The notes: a model not told the origin generated them from the letters alone. Shown: positions 26,491-34,275, numbered from the stretch's first letter. The stretch is 37,335 nt of DNA from Tepidanaerobacteraceae bacterium (GCA_029982615.1 JARRBK010000015.1:1-37335), one strand, 5' to 3'. A program made the numbers and translations.

Positions 26491-26595
26491 GAAAACCCCG
26501 CCCGATGGGTCGAGGTTTAAAAACCGCTAAACTCGTTTTCCTGCCATAGATGGTTCTACATCTGCGGCAGTGGATTTAGTTTTTACGCCTAAACC
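26491..26595 (-). other. Structured intergenic RNA before the chaperonin, attenuator-like
   Basis: The 168-base gap between hrcA and the chaperonin is unusually long for this operon and full of inverted repeats on the minus strand: A, GGTTTAG/CTAAATCC (26595-26572); B, CTGCC/GGCAG around AGATG/CATCT (26570-26541); C, GAGTTTA/TAAACCTC (26534-26512); D, CCTCGACCC/GGGCGGGG (26515-26496) followed by TTTTCTT. C and D share the four bases at 26512-26515, so only one can form at a time, as in an antiterminator/terminator pair. The T-run after D is short. A 25-codon open frame also crosses this region, so a decayed mobile-element tail is an alternative. Confidence 0.45.
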
Positions 26596-26622
26596 GTTTA
26601 TATTACTATTTTATTTATATTA

Positions 26623-27654
26623 TTATAATAATGATGATATGGCTTTATTGAGATAGTCCGTCACTTTTTCGAGAATGGAAAAGACTTTGGAGTACTCCAT
26701 CCGGGTCGGGCCTATTATTCCGCAAATGCCCAGGTTTTTGTCCTCAACGAAAATTCCTGTGGTTACAATACTGAGCTCCTGAAATTCTGCCCACGGGTTT
26801 TCACTTCCTATGGTGACCGTTATATCGTGGGGTTTGCACGAAGTTTTTAGAACCCTTATAATAAGGTCCTGCCGCTCCAAGAGCGACAAAAAATTCTTCG
26901 CTCTTTCCACATCTCTGAATTCAGGGAACTCCAGCATTTTTGAGCTCCCCGATGCGTATATCCTGTTGTTTTCCTTTGTCTCGTCAAGATTTTCCATCAA
27001 TAAATCTAACAAAACATTCAGAACGTTGTCGTACTCTATCATATCTGCTTTTATTGAATTCATAACTTCCTGGGTTATTTCCTCGAGGGCTTTTCCCGTA
27101 AGGTTGCTGTTTAATGCATTCGATATCCGCTGCAAATCCGAATCGGTTAAATTTTGAGGTATCTCAATTATGTGATGGCTGACCGTGCCGTAACTTGTCA
27201 CTATTATCATTAAACCCTTCTTTTCCTCCAGCCGGATTATCTGCACGTGCTTTAATCTGCTGGATTCCAACTGGGGGCCAAGAATGATGGCTGTATAGCT
27301 TGTAAGTTTTGAGATGACCTTCCCCGCTTCTTCTATTAGGTCTTCCAGCTCTCTTACGCGCTTTTTGAGAAGTCGTTTTATAATGGCCTGTTCATATTCA
27401 TCCAGTTTTCTCGAGGGCATAAGAAAATCCACATAATATCTGTAACCTTTATTTGACGGTATTCGCCCTGCAGATGTATGCGGCTGGGACAAGTATCCGA
27501 GTTCTTCCAGGTCTGCCATTTCATTGCGAATAGTGGCAGGGCTTATTCCGATGTGATATTTTCTGGCTATGGTCCGGGAACCAATAGGTTCGGCCGTCGC
27601 TATATAGTCATCTATAATGGCTGAAAGTATCTTCATCTTTCTTTCATCTAGCAT
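26623..27654 (-). CDS. hrcA: Heat-inducible transcription repressor HrcA
   Basis: Repressor of class I heat-shock genes that binds the CIRCE operator; its folding is usually helped by a chaperonin, which couples repression to chaperone supply. The protein is 343 residues. The N-terminal winged helix includes YIATAEPIGSRTIARKYHIG and SPATIRNEMADLEELGYLSQ, followed by PHTSAGRIPSNKGYRYYVD; a GAF-like domain and dimerisation region make up the rest. The ATG follows AGAGGTGAG. It has a sigma-A promoter with a perfect CIRCE directly upstream, so it controls itself and the operon. Confidence 0.97.
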   Translation of the reverse strand: MLDERKMKILSAIIDDYIATAEPIGSRTIARKYHIGISPATIRNEMADLEELGYLSQPHTSAGRIPSNKGYRYYVDFLMPSRKLDEYEQAIIKRLLKKRVRELEDLIEEAGKVISKLTSYTAIILGPQLESSRLKHVQIIRLEEKKGLMIIVTSYGTVSHHIIEIPQNLTDSDLQRISNALNSNLTGKALEEITQEVMNSIKADMIEYDNVLNVLLDLLMENLDETKENNRIYASGSSKMLEFPEFRDVERAKNFLSLLERQDLIIRVLKTSCKPHDITVTIGSENPWAEFQELSIVTTGIFVEDKNLGICGIIGPTRMEYSKVFSILEKVTDYLNKAISSLL

Positions 27655-27670
27655 TGGCTCTCACCTCTTT

Positions 27671-27697
27671 TTAGCACTCTTTATGTTAGAGTGCTAA
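27671..27697 (-). promoter_or_regulatory. CIRCE operator (HrcA binding site)
   Basis: TTAGCACTC, nine bases, GAGTGCTAA: a perfect match to the canonical CIRCE inverted repeat. It lies between the hrcA promoter and start codon, inside the transcribed leader. It is the only CIRCE I see in the window and would govern hrcA, the chaperonin, grpE, dnaK and dnaJ. Confidence 0.97.
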
Positions 27698-27710
27698 AAT
27701 TCTAATTTAA

Positions 27711-27739
27711 AAAATATCACTTCGGTTTTTTTTTGTCAA
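27711..27739 (-). promoter_or_regulatory. Sigma-A promoter of the heat-shock operon
   Basis: TTGACA (27739-27734), a 17-base spacer and TATTTT (27716-27711). The perfect -35 and ideal spacing compensate for a moderate -10. The CIRCE begins 13 bases downstream, at about +7. Confidence 0.8.
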
Positions 27740-27744
27740 GAAGA

Positions 27745-28872
27745 TTAAGGCAAAAATTCTACAAATACTTCATTGGCCAAGTCCAGGCCTTTTGGAGTAA
27801 GTTTTATACGCTCGCCATCCTCTTCAACGAGGCCTGTTGATGACAGCTTCTGGATAGCAGCGCCATAAACCTCGTGGATATCTTTGCCAAACCGCCTTTT
27901 AAAATCTTGTTTGTCCAACCCCTCAATCAGCCTCAACCCTAAAAAGCAAAATTCGGCCCGCTGCTCCATAATATCCAGGTACTCCATATTTTCCACCGGC
28001 AGCATGTTCTGCGAAATGCTTCTTATATAATCTAAAGGTGAGGGATGGTTATAAAATCTACGTCCCTGCATAAAAGAATGGGCTCCTGCGCCCAACCCCA
28101 GATAGTCCTCGTACTTCCAGCATGATATATTATGCCGACACATACGGCCGGGAACAGCAAAATTGGATATCTCATAGTGTATAAATCCACGATGCGTTAA
28201 ATATTCAACCGCCTTATGATACATCTCCCTTTCTTCTTCATCGCTTGGCAGCTGCAGCAAGCCTTTCTCCCGCATTTCATAAAATTTTGTACCTTTCTCT
28301 ATCGTAAGGGAATAACAGGATATATGCTCGGGTAAAAATGCCGTTATATATTCCAGCGTCTCGATAAAGTCTGAAACTGTCTGTCCTGGCAACCCGAATA
28401 TCACATCTACATTTATATTGTCAAATCCTGCTTCCCTTGATTTTTTTAAGCATTCTTCAAATTCTATCGCCGAATGAATCCTTCCCAAGGCTTTCAAGAG
28501 CCTGTCCTGGTGAGCTTGAAGCCCCAAGCTGAGTCGGTTTACTCCGAGTGTTTTCAGCGCAAGGAGCTTTCGGCGGGTTAGAGTGCCAGGGTTTGCTTCT
28601 ACGGTAAATTCAGCACCGGATTTTATGTGAAAGTGGCGCGCAACGCAATCTATTAAGGCTTCCAAATCCTTTTCGGTCAAAACGGTAGGCGTTCCACCGC
28701 CGATATAAATTGTTTTAATGGGCTGCTTTATATGCCTGTACAGCAAAATTTCTTTTTTTAAAGCCTCTAGGTAAGAGGGCACCAGCTCTGGAGCCACATA
28801 GGAATTGAAGTCGCAGTAATAACATTTTTTTGCGCAGAAGGGAATATGAATGTACAGCGAAATTTCCTTCAT
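27745..28872 (-). CDS. hemW: Radical-SAM heme chaperone HemW
   Basis: HemN-like protein that binds and delivers heme rather than oxidising coproporphyrinogen; 375 residues. The radical-SAM ligands are Cys13, Cys17 and Cys20 in HIPFCAKKCYYCDFNSY; the aromatic-rich CYYCDF and the absence of the extra HemN N-terminal residues favour HemW. TIYIGGGTPTVL and SLGLQAHQDRLLKALGR are also family segments. The ATG follows the lepA stop by four bases with only a weak GAG, so translation is probably coupled. In Firmicutes hemW regularly lies between lepA and hrcA, as here. Confidence 0.94.
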   Translation of the reverse strand: MKEISLYIHIPFCAKKCYYCDFNSYVAPELVPSYLEALKKEILLYRHIKQPIKTIYIGGGTPTVLTEKDLEALIDCVARHFHIKSGAEFTVEANPGTLTRRKLLALKTLGVNRLSLGLQAHQDRLLKALGRIHSAIEFEECLKKSREAGFDNINVDVIFGLPGQTVSDFIETLEYITAFLPEHISCYSLTIEKGTKFYEMREKGLLQLPSDEEEREMYHKAVEYLTHRGFIHYEISNFAVPGRMCRHNISCWKYEDYLGLGAGAHSFMQGRRFYNHPSPLDYIRSISQNMLPVENMEYLDIMEQRAEFCFLGLRLIEGLDKQDFKRRFGKDIHEVYGAAIQKLSSTGLVEEDGERIKLTPKGLDLANEVFVEFLP

Positions 28873-28876
28873 TTTG

Positions 28877-30679
28877 CTACTCGATTTTCAAAACCGCCAT
28901 AAAGGCTTCCTGCGGCACTTCCACACTGCCCAGCTGGCGCATCCTCTTTTTTCCCTGCTTTTGTTTTTCCAGCAGCTTTTTCTTTCTGGTCACATCCCCG
29001 CCATAGCATTTTGCCAGCACATTTTTTCTCATGGCGCTTACCGTCTCCCGGGCAATTATTTTGCCGCCGATGGCTGCTTGTATGGGGATTTCGAAGAGAT
29101 GGCGAGGAATTACTTCTTTGAGTTTTTCCACCATCTGGCGTCCGCGGCTTGCTGCTTTACTTTTATGGACTATGAAAGAAAGTGCATCCACCGCTTCTCC
29201 GTTTATAAGTATGTCCAGCTTGACAAGATCGGATTTCTTATATCCTGAGATTTCATAATCCAGTGAAGCATATCCCCTAGTCCTGGATTTGAGCTGATCG
29301 AAAAAGTCGTAAATTATTTCCGAAAGAGGCATGTCATATTTCAATATAACCCTCTTTTGATTTATATACTGCATGTCCTTAAACGTCCCCCGCTTATCCT
29401 GGCACAGCTCCATCACAGCTCCCACGTATTCGGTGGGAAGCATTATGGAAGCATCGACATACGGTTCTTCAATATGTTCTATTTCAGTAGGATGCGGAAA
29501 ATTTGTTGGATTATCTACATCAATTATATCTCCATTGGTTTTTGTTACTCTATAGATTACGCTGGGGGCAGTGGTTATAAGGTTTAAGTCGTATTCCCGC
29601 TCCAGTCTTTCGCACACAACATCCATATGGAGCAGCCCCAAAAAACCGCACCTGAACCCAAAACCGAGAGCCGCCGAAGTTTCAGGTTCAAAAAACAGTG
29701 ATGCATCATTCAATTGCAACTTTCCCAGTGCATCCTTCAGGTTTTCATAATCCTCTCCTTCAGCCGGGTACATGCCGCAAAACACCACGGGCACAGCTTT
29801 TTTATACCCGGGTAAAGGTTTTTCCGCAGGCCTTTCGGCATCGGTGATGGTATCGCCCACCCGAGTATCAGTAACATTCTTTATGCTGGCCACCACATAT
29901 CCCACTTCTCCAGCCTTCAGGCTGTCTATGGCCACCATGTCCGGCTTGAATACCCCCACTTCAGTAACTTCAAAAGTTTTGCCAGTAGACATCATTTTAA
30001 TGACCTTCTTAGGGTATATCTCGCCTTCCATGACGCGGACAAAGGCTACAGCTCCTTTGTAAGAATCATAAAAGGAATCGAATATAAGAGCTCTCAACGG
30101 CTCATCGATGCTGCCCTTTGGCGGAGGTATGAGCCTCACTACAGCCTCCAGCACATCCTTTACACCGATTCCTTCTTTGGCTGACGTCAGCACCGCGTCT
30201 TTTGTGGAAAGGCCTATTATCTCTTCTATTTCTCTTTTTGTTTCTTCCGGATCGGCGCTGGGAAGGTCAATTTTATTTATGACCGGCACTATTTCCAAAT
30301 TGTGTTCCAGCGCCAGATATGTGTTAGCCAGGGTCTGCGCCTCTATCCCTTGGGTGGCGTCCACCACCAGGAGCGCCCCCTCGCAAGCTGCTAGGCTTCT
30401 TGAAACCTCATAAGTAAAATCCACATGCCCAGGCGTATCTATTAAATTCAAAAGGTAGTCCTGCCCATCATCCGCATGATATATCATTCTTACTGCCTGA
30501 GCTTTGATGGTGATTCCCCTTTCTCTCTCCAACTCCATTTTATCTAGCACCTGGGCCTCCATTTCCCTGGCAGGAATGGTGTCCGTATATTCCAAAAGTC
30601 TGTCCGCGAGAGTCGATTTTCCGTGATCAATATGGGCTATAATGCAAAAATTCCTAATTCGTTCACGGGGTATAGACAT
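28877..30679 (-). CDS. lepA: Elongation factor 4 (LepA)
   Basis: Ribosome-bound translational GTPase that can back-translocate or rescue stalled ribosomes; 600 residues. GTP-binding motifs: AHIDHGKS (15-22), DTPGHVDF, and NKIDLP. It keeps the EF4-specific C-terminal domain, including [13 protein letters not shown]-type basic sequence near the end ([19 protein letters not shown]). The ATG follows GAGGTGG. It heads the lepA-hemW pair. Confidence 0.98.
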   Translation of the reverse strand: MSIPRERIRNFCIIAHIDHGKSTLADRLLEYTDTIPAREMEAQVLDKMELERERGITIKAQAVRMIYHADDGQDYLLNLIDTPGHVDFTYEVSRSLAACEGALLVVDATQGIEAQTLANTYLALEHNLEIVPVINKIDLPSADPEETKREIEEIIGLSTKDAVLTSAKEGIGVKDVLEAVVRLIPPPKGSIDEPLRALIFDSFYDSYKGAVAFVRVMEGEIYPKKVIKMMSTGKTFEVTEVGVFKPDMVAIDSLKAGEVGYVVASIKNVTDTRVGDTITDAERPAEKPLPGYKKAVPVVFCGMYPAEGEDYENLKDALGKLQLNDASLFFEPETSAALGFGFRCGFLGLLHMDVVCERLEREYDLNLITTAPSVIYRVTKTNGDIIDVDNPTNFPHPTEIEHIEEPYVDASIMLPTEYVGAVMELCQDKRGTFKDMQYINQKRVILKYDMPLSEIIYDFFDQLKSRTRGYASLDYEISGYKKSDLVKLDILINGEAVDALSFIVHKSKAASRGRQMVEKLKEVIPRHLFEIPIQAAIGGKIIARETVSAMRKNVLAKCYGGDVTRKKKLLEKQKQGKKRMRQLGSVEVPQEAFMAVLKIE

Positions 30680-30714
30680 TTATTCCACCTCATTTTTGCC
30701 TTGCCATTATACAT

Positions 30715-31062
30715 TCAATTATACATTTTGGTGGATTTTTTATCAAGATTCCCCGTGTTTTTTAAAACAAAACCCATCTCAATTAAAGGGTGAATGGTAA
30801 AATCTTTGCCTTTAAATTTTATGCGGACCGTTTTCTTATCTGCATAAAAATCAGCAACTTTAACCGTCAAAGCAAATTGACGGTGAACGCCTAAAATCGA
30901 AAAATCATATACCCTGTTTTGAAAATCAAAATTGAAGTCAAAACTTTCTGGCTTTTTATCAATACCCATCATCGAATAAACTCCAGCTTCGGCTGCCCGG
31001 AGTCCAAGAATCATCACAAAAAGAAAAATTATAATCACTGTGAAAAAATCTTTATATCTCAC
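30715..31062 (-). CDS. Unrecognised small exported protein between spoIIP and lepA
   Basis: I do not recognise this family. The favoured start is GTG at 31062, nine bases after GGAAGGG, giving 115 residues. An ATG at 31149 would add 29 residues but has no ribosome binding site. The N-terminus RYKDFF plus a strongly hydrophobic stretch (about 8-24) and AAEA looks like a signal peptide with a cleavage site near residue 27. The remaining 85 residues are mostly beta-prone, with no cysteine, and contain FDFNFDFQNRVYDFSILG, a roughly repeating aromatic pattern, and VRIKFKGKDFTIHPLIEMG. Its place between spoIIP and lepA suggests a sporulation or envelope role, but this is context only. Confidence 0.6.
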   Translation of the reverse strand: MRYKDFFTVIIIFLFVMILGLRAAEAGVYSMMGIDKKPESFDFNFDFQNRVYDFSILGVHRQFALTVKVADFYADKKTVRIKFKGKDFTIHPLIEMGFVLKNTGNLDKKSTKMYN

Positions 31063-31182
31063 AGATATACACCCTTCCAATCTGCCCTTTTTAAATTCCA
31101 ATATTAGAAGCATCGAGCAAGCATGCATTCCTTTGGGCTTTACCTTCATTTTTTATTGTTGACCAATACTTTTATTTTCATT

Positions 31183-32343
31183 CTACAGCGTCAAACCTTT
31201 TATTACTTCCGATAGTGCCTTTGCAAAGACTTTGGCCGATGCGATGGATTCTTCCATTGTATTTCCGTGGCTACCTATCTCCACCAGAATTGCTTTATTC
31301 GAAAGGTGCTGGTTAAACCTCTGTTCCCTTAAATCAATATCTCGGGTAATGCCGGGGTAAAGTTCTTCCAGTTTCTTGTTTATCATTTTGCCGAACTGGT
31401 AATTCTCTCTCCAGTGGGAGTTCGGAAATATTTTGTCGCTCCCTATAACCAGCATGATTCTGGAATAGGTTTTCCCATTAATCTTCACAGTGGTCAACTC
31501 TCTCGATTTTTGTGGATCAGCTACAGGAGCATCGCGATGCAAATCTATTATTATTTTTATGGAAGGATTGGCTTTAAGAACCCTTTCCACAGTCTTCGCT
31601 GAATTTGCATAGGATGTCATGTATGTAGGCACGTCGTGCACGGTTATATCATGCAAAGTGGGAATACCCAAGCGGTTCAGTTCATCAGTCAGCACATTCC
31701 CCACTCTCACTACGCTGAAATTAAGGTCGTCAGTATGGTAAGCCTTATCTCTTGGTTTATATTCAAATGCTTTTGACGGCATGTATGATTCAGTGGTGTG
31801 GGTGTGATAAATCAGCACCAACGGTTTTCCTTTCACCGGAGCAATTTTTTCCACTTCCGTTGGGGTTTCGTCTTCCGGAGGTTCGGGCGGGTTTTGTGAT
31901 GGTTCGTGCTCGTTTTCCACTATCGGTGGATAGTCTGTTGGCATTTCCACTCCAGGTGTGGAGACTGCTTCTGATGCAACAAGGCCCATAATGGGAACTT
32001 GCATGGAAAAATAGCTTTTTGGGTTATCAAAATCTGCATTTGTCAATACTTTGAAAGCATATTTTGCGATAAAGGTATAGTCGATTTGCAAACCTTCATC
32101 GCCGCAAGCCGCATCCATCATGGGCAAGCCCCAGCATATAATTTTCTTAAAAACCCCCTCATTCAACCGCTGTACGATATTAATTCCCGCATACATCCCT
32201 CTATTCACACCTCCGGCAAACACGGCAAGCGATTTTGTGGAATGCCATGCTCCAACGATTAATACGATCATCATCAATAACAGGATCCCGATTATTACAA
32301 ATTGCACATATTTTTTAATCTTTATAACTCTAAAGTTTATCAA
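31183..32343 (-). CDS. spoIIP: Stage II sporulation protein P
   Basis: Peptidoglycan amidase and endopeptidase of the DMP engulfment complex. The protein is 386 residues from TTG at 32343 (11 bases after AGGAGG; an ATA six bases nearer is a possible alternative). It has an N-terminal transmembrane helix (about 15-35), a Pro/Glu-rich linker (about 150-185), then the amidase domain with VLIYHTHTTESYMP, IIIDLHRDAP and LVEIGSHGNTMEES, which hold the zinc-binding His and Glu residues. It follows gpr, the conserved gpr-spoIIP order, but a strong terminator separates them here, so spoIIP probably has its own promoter in the short gap. Confidence 0.94.
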   Translation of the reverse strand: MINFRVIKIKKYVQFVIIGILLLMMIVLIVGAWHSTKSLAVFAGGVNRGMYAGINIVQRLNEGVFKKIICWGLPMMDAACGDEGLQIDYTFIAKYAFKVLTNADFDNPKSYFSMQVPIMGLVASEAVSTPGVEMPTDYPPIVENEHEPSQNPPEPPEDETPTEVEKIAPVKGKPLVLIYHTHTTESYMPSKAFEYKPRDKAYHTDDLNFSVVRVGNVLTDELNRLGIPTLHDITVHDVPTYMTSYANSAKTVERVLKANPSIKIIIDLHRDAPVADPQKSRELTTVKINGKTYSRIMLVIGSDKIFPNSHWRENYQFGKMINKKLEELYPGITRDIDLREQRFNQHLSNKAILVEIGSHGNTMEESIASAKVFAKALSEVIKGLTL

Positions 32344-32380
32344 GGTTATCACTTCCTCCTCTAAAACATATTCAATGTAC

Positions 32381-32408
32381 AAAAAAAAAATGAGGCTTTT
32401 TTGCCTCA
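32381..32408 (-). terminator. Intrinsic terminator between gpr and spoIIP
   Basis: TGAGGC-AAAAAA-GCCTCA followed by ten T residues on the minus strand, starting a few bases after the gpr stop. Confidence 0.92.
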
Positions 32409-32411
32409 CCG

Positions 32412-33386
32412 CTACTGAAGAAAAGTACTCACCTCATCATAGCTGATGCCGGGATGAAGAGCCAGATTCAGACCGCCAGCCAAAGTCCTGGCAGTATTAT
32501 CTATCAATGAGTCTATTTCTTTGGGTGTTACTACCAGCTGCCCTACAAACGGAGAGAGCACCTCTTGAATTAGTTTGTATTTCTCATCCTTATCCAAAAC
32601 TTGCAGCATTTTGTAAAAATCACTGCCGGGTCGTGCCTGTCTAGTAAACTGCCCTATAAGCATATCCAGTGTATCGTTTGCCATGGTGGCTGCATCCACC
32701 ACAGTGGGAACTCCTATAGCTACAACCTTGACACCCATGGTTTCTTCAGTTATGCCCATGCGGCGGTTGCCTATGCCGGAGCCAGGGTATACGCCGGTAT
32801 CGGATATCTGTATGGTGGTGCTTATGCGCTCCATGCTCCTGGCAGCCAGGGCATCGATAGCAATAATAAGCTGAGGCCTTATTTTCTCCACCAGACCTTT
32901 TATAATCTCTCCAGTCTCTATGCCGGTTATCCCTAAGACTCCTGGAGCCAGGGCGCAAACAGACCTTATGCCGTTTTTCGTGTTGTACTTATCAGGCATA
33001 ACTTCCATTAGATGCCTAGTAATAATCAATTTTTCAACGACTTTAGGCCCCAGCGAATCCGGCGTCACGTTCCAGTTGCCAAGACCTATGACCAGGGCGA
33101 CATCGTCCTCCTTTAGCCCCATCATATTTTTCAGTTCCCCGGCCATATTTTTGCTGACTTCCTCTATAAGCTCAGGGTCTCTTTCTTTCAGGCGCGGCAC
33201 TTCCAATGTCACATAGCAACCTATGGGCTTGCCCATGGCTTCGGCTCCAGTTTCATTCTCTATTCTCACCCTGCTTATGGTTATTTCTGACGATTTTTCC
33301 GTTTCTACCTGCACTCCTGGAATCTCTCCGCCGCCTTTAAGTTCCCTCGCTTCTATGGCAAGATCTGTGCGAATGTTTTTCTCTAT
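32412..33386 (-). CDS. gpr: Germination protease Gpr, apparent ATA start
   Basis: Aspartate-type (A25) protease that cuts small acid-soluble spore proteins early in germination. It is made in the forespore as a zymogen. The protein is 324 residues. Family segments: EKNIRTDLAIEARE at the N-terminus, VIGLGNWNVTPDSLGPKVVE, ALAPGVLGITGIETGEI, IDALAARSMERISTTIQISD and PGSGIGNRRMGI. The frame can be extended to an ATG at 33428, but that lies inside the upstream gene. The ribosome binding site GAGGAGG begins at the upstream stop and points to ATA at 33386, eight bases on, exactly where homologues begin (M-EKNIRTDLA). It is co-transcribed with the small membrane protein upstream. Confidence 0.94.
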   Translation of the reverse strand: MEKNIRTDLAIEARELKGGGEIPGVQVETEKSSEITISRVRIENETGAEAMGKPIGCYVTLEVPRLKERDPELIEEVSKNMAGELKNMMGLKEDDVALVIGLGNWNVTPDSLGPKVVEKLIITRHLMEVMPDKYNTKNGIRSVCALAPGVLGITGIETGEIIKGLVEKIRPQLIIAIDALAARSMERISTTIQISDTGVYPGSGIGNRRMGITEETMGVKVVAIGVPTVVDAATMANDTLDMLIGQFTRQARPGSDFYKMLQVLDKDEKYKLIQEVLSPFVGQLVVTPKEIDSLIDNTARTLAGGLNLALHPGISYDEVSTFLQ

Positions 33387-33401
33387 GGTTTTTCCCTCCT
33401 C
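33384..33401 (-). promoter_or_regulatory. Ribosome binding site and ATA start codon of gpr
   Basis: GAGGAGG (33401-33395), eight bases, then ATA (33386-33384). It starts within the stop codon of the preceding gene. The competing ATG at 33428 has only AGGA upstream and would overlap that gene by 29 bases. Confidence 0.7.
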
Positions 33402-33726
33402 ACCGAAGCTCGGTTGGCACAAAAGCATCGATTATTCCTATCACCAGAGAAGCCAGCAGAGCTCCCCACCAAGTAACGTTCATAGCCGGAACCAGAAATT
33501 GAGCAAAATATATTACCACCGCAGCTGTGATAAAACCCACTATTCCGCGATTCTGGGGCGAAATCTTGTTTCCCAACAGGCTTTCTACAATAAACCCCAA
33601 TATGGCAATGACAATAGCTGCGATCAATGCTCCAGTAAAGCCCGCAACTTTGAAGCCGGGCAGTATGAAGCTCACCAGCATCAACACCAGCGCCGAAACT
33701 ATAAAGCGAATTATCATACCTACCAT
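33400..33726 (-). CDS. Small four-helix membrane protein, phage-holin-4 (YvlD-like) family
   Basis: 108-residue integral membrane protein with four predicted helices (about 5-24, 32-52, 62-84 and 88-103) and almost no soluble part. The pattern IRFIVSALVLMLVSFILPGF and a final WWGALLASLVIGIIDAFV fits the family named after mycobacterial four-helix holins, which includes chromosomal YvlD proteins of Firmicutes; no phage genes are nearby. The ATG follows GGAGGTGA. A sigma-A promoter lies upstream (33792-33820), and gpr follows after 13 bases. Its function is unknown. Being first in a transcript with gpr is odd and may tie it to spore formation or germination. Confidence 0.8.
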   Translation of the reverse strand: MVGMIIRFIVSALVLMLVSFILPGFKVAGFTGALIAAIVIAILGFIVESLLGNKISPQNRGIVGFITAAVVIYFAQFLVPAMNVTWWGALLASLVIGIIDAFVPTELR

Positions 33727-33747
33727 TCAATATCACCTCCATTTTCA

Positions 33748-33775
33748 TTCTTTTATTATATTTCTTTTATTATAT
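33748..33775. repeat. Perfect tandem duplication of 14 bp
   Basis: TTCTTTTATTATAT occurs twice back to back in the leader of the holin-like gene. On the minus strand each copy contains TATAAT, so it may affect promoter activity; replication slippage is the simplest origin. Confidence 0.8.
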
Positions 33776-33791
33776 TAACCTTAAGATTTTT

Positions 33792-33820
33792 ATAATATAC
33801 CAGAAACAGTGCTATGCCAA
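33792..33820 (-). promoter_or_regulatory. Sigma-A promoter of the holin-like gene and gpr
   Basis: TTGGCA (33820-33815), a 17-base spacer, TATTAT (33797-33792); each hexamer matches five of six consensus positions. It is divergent from the rpsT promoter. Confidence 0.7.
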
Positions 33821-33862
33821 ATCAAATCCGCAACCGCATATAATCTGAAATCTTTTTGTCCC

Positions 33863-33891
33863 TTGCTTTTTAGCAGATGAAATGATAAAAT
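33863..33891 (+). promoter_or_regulatory. Sigma-A promoter of rpsT
   Basis: TTGCTT, a 17-base spacer and TAAAAT (33886-33891), 31 bases before the rpsT start codon. Confidence 0.7.
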
Positions 33892-33921
33892 AATATCCAG
33901 CATTCAAGGGGGTGAAAAGTT

Positions 33922-34197
33922 TTGCCAAATACAGCATCAGCTAAGAAAAAGGTCCGTCAGGCAAAAAAACGCACATTGAGAAATAATCTGGTTAAATCTC
34001 AAGTAAAGTATGCTGTTAAAAAATTCGCCGAAGCTTTAAAAACATCCGATTCAGACAACATCAAGGCCTGCCTGATCAATGCCATTAAAGCCATAGACAA
34101 GGCCGCTTCTAAAGGCGTTATTCACAAAAATGCAGCCGCCCGTAAAAAATCAAGCCTTTACAGAAAGATGTCTCAATCGGGTATAGCAGTAGGTTAA
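33922..34197 (+). CDS. rpsT: 30S ribosomal protein S20
   Basis: Primary 16S rRNA-binding protein S20, 91 residues, very basic. PNTASAKKKVRQAKKR at the N-terminus and HKNAAARKKSSLYRKM near the C-terminus are family hallmarks. The start is TTG at 33922, after GGGGGTGA. It lies divergent from the gpr unit and convergent in sense with holA, as in many Firmicutes (holA-rpsT-gpr). It has its own promoter and terminator. Confidence 0.97.
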   Translation: MPNTASAKKKVRQAKKRTLRNNLVKSQVKYAVKKFAEALKTSDSDNIKACLINAIKAIDKAASKGVIHKNAAARKKSSLYRKMSQSGIAVG

Positions 34198-34200
34198 TCA

Positions 34201-34237
34201 GCGTAAGCCGTTGCTTACGCGATTTTTTTATTTTTTT
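34201..34237 (+). terminator. Intrinsic terminator after rpsT
   Basis: GCGTAAGC-CGTT-GCTTACGC, a perfect 8-bp stem, followed by GA and two runs of seven T residues. Confidence 0.95.
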
Positions 34238-34245
34238 CCAGTTTA

Positions 34246-34273
34246 ACATAAACCTTTTTTTGAAAAAATAATA
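34246..34273 (+). promoter_or_regulatory. Candidate forespore (sigma-G/F-like) promoter of the repeat protein
   Basis: ACATA (34246-34250), 16 bases, AATAATA (34267-34273). The -10 part matches the sigma-G pattern (CATnnTA type) at six of seven positions and the -35 part at four of five, but the spacing is at the short end. No good sigma-A promoter is visible in this 80-base gap. Weak evidence. Confidence 0.25.
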
Positions 34274-34275
34274 CC

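Noticed and set aside
26483-26622. A second CIRCE or known riboswitch in front of the chaperonin
   Set aside because: No TTAGCACTC half-sites, and the hairpins do not match any riboswitch consensus I can recall.
31063-31149. Longer start (ATG 31149) for the unknown exported protein
   Set aside because: No ribosome binding site, and it would bury the signal peptide behind 29 residues.
33400-33726. Prophage remnant suggested by the holin-like protein
   Set aside because: No lysin, integrase or structural genes nearby, and all neighbours are core chromosomal genes; the family includes ordinary chromosomal members.
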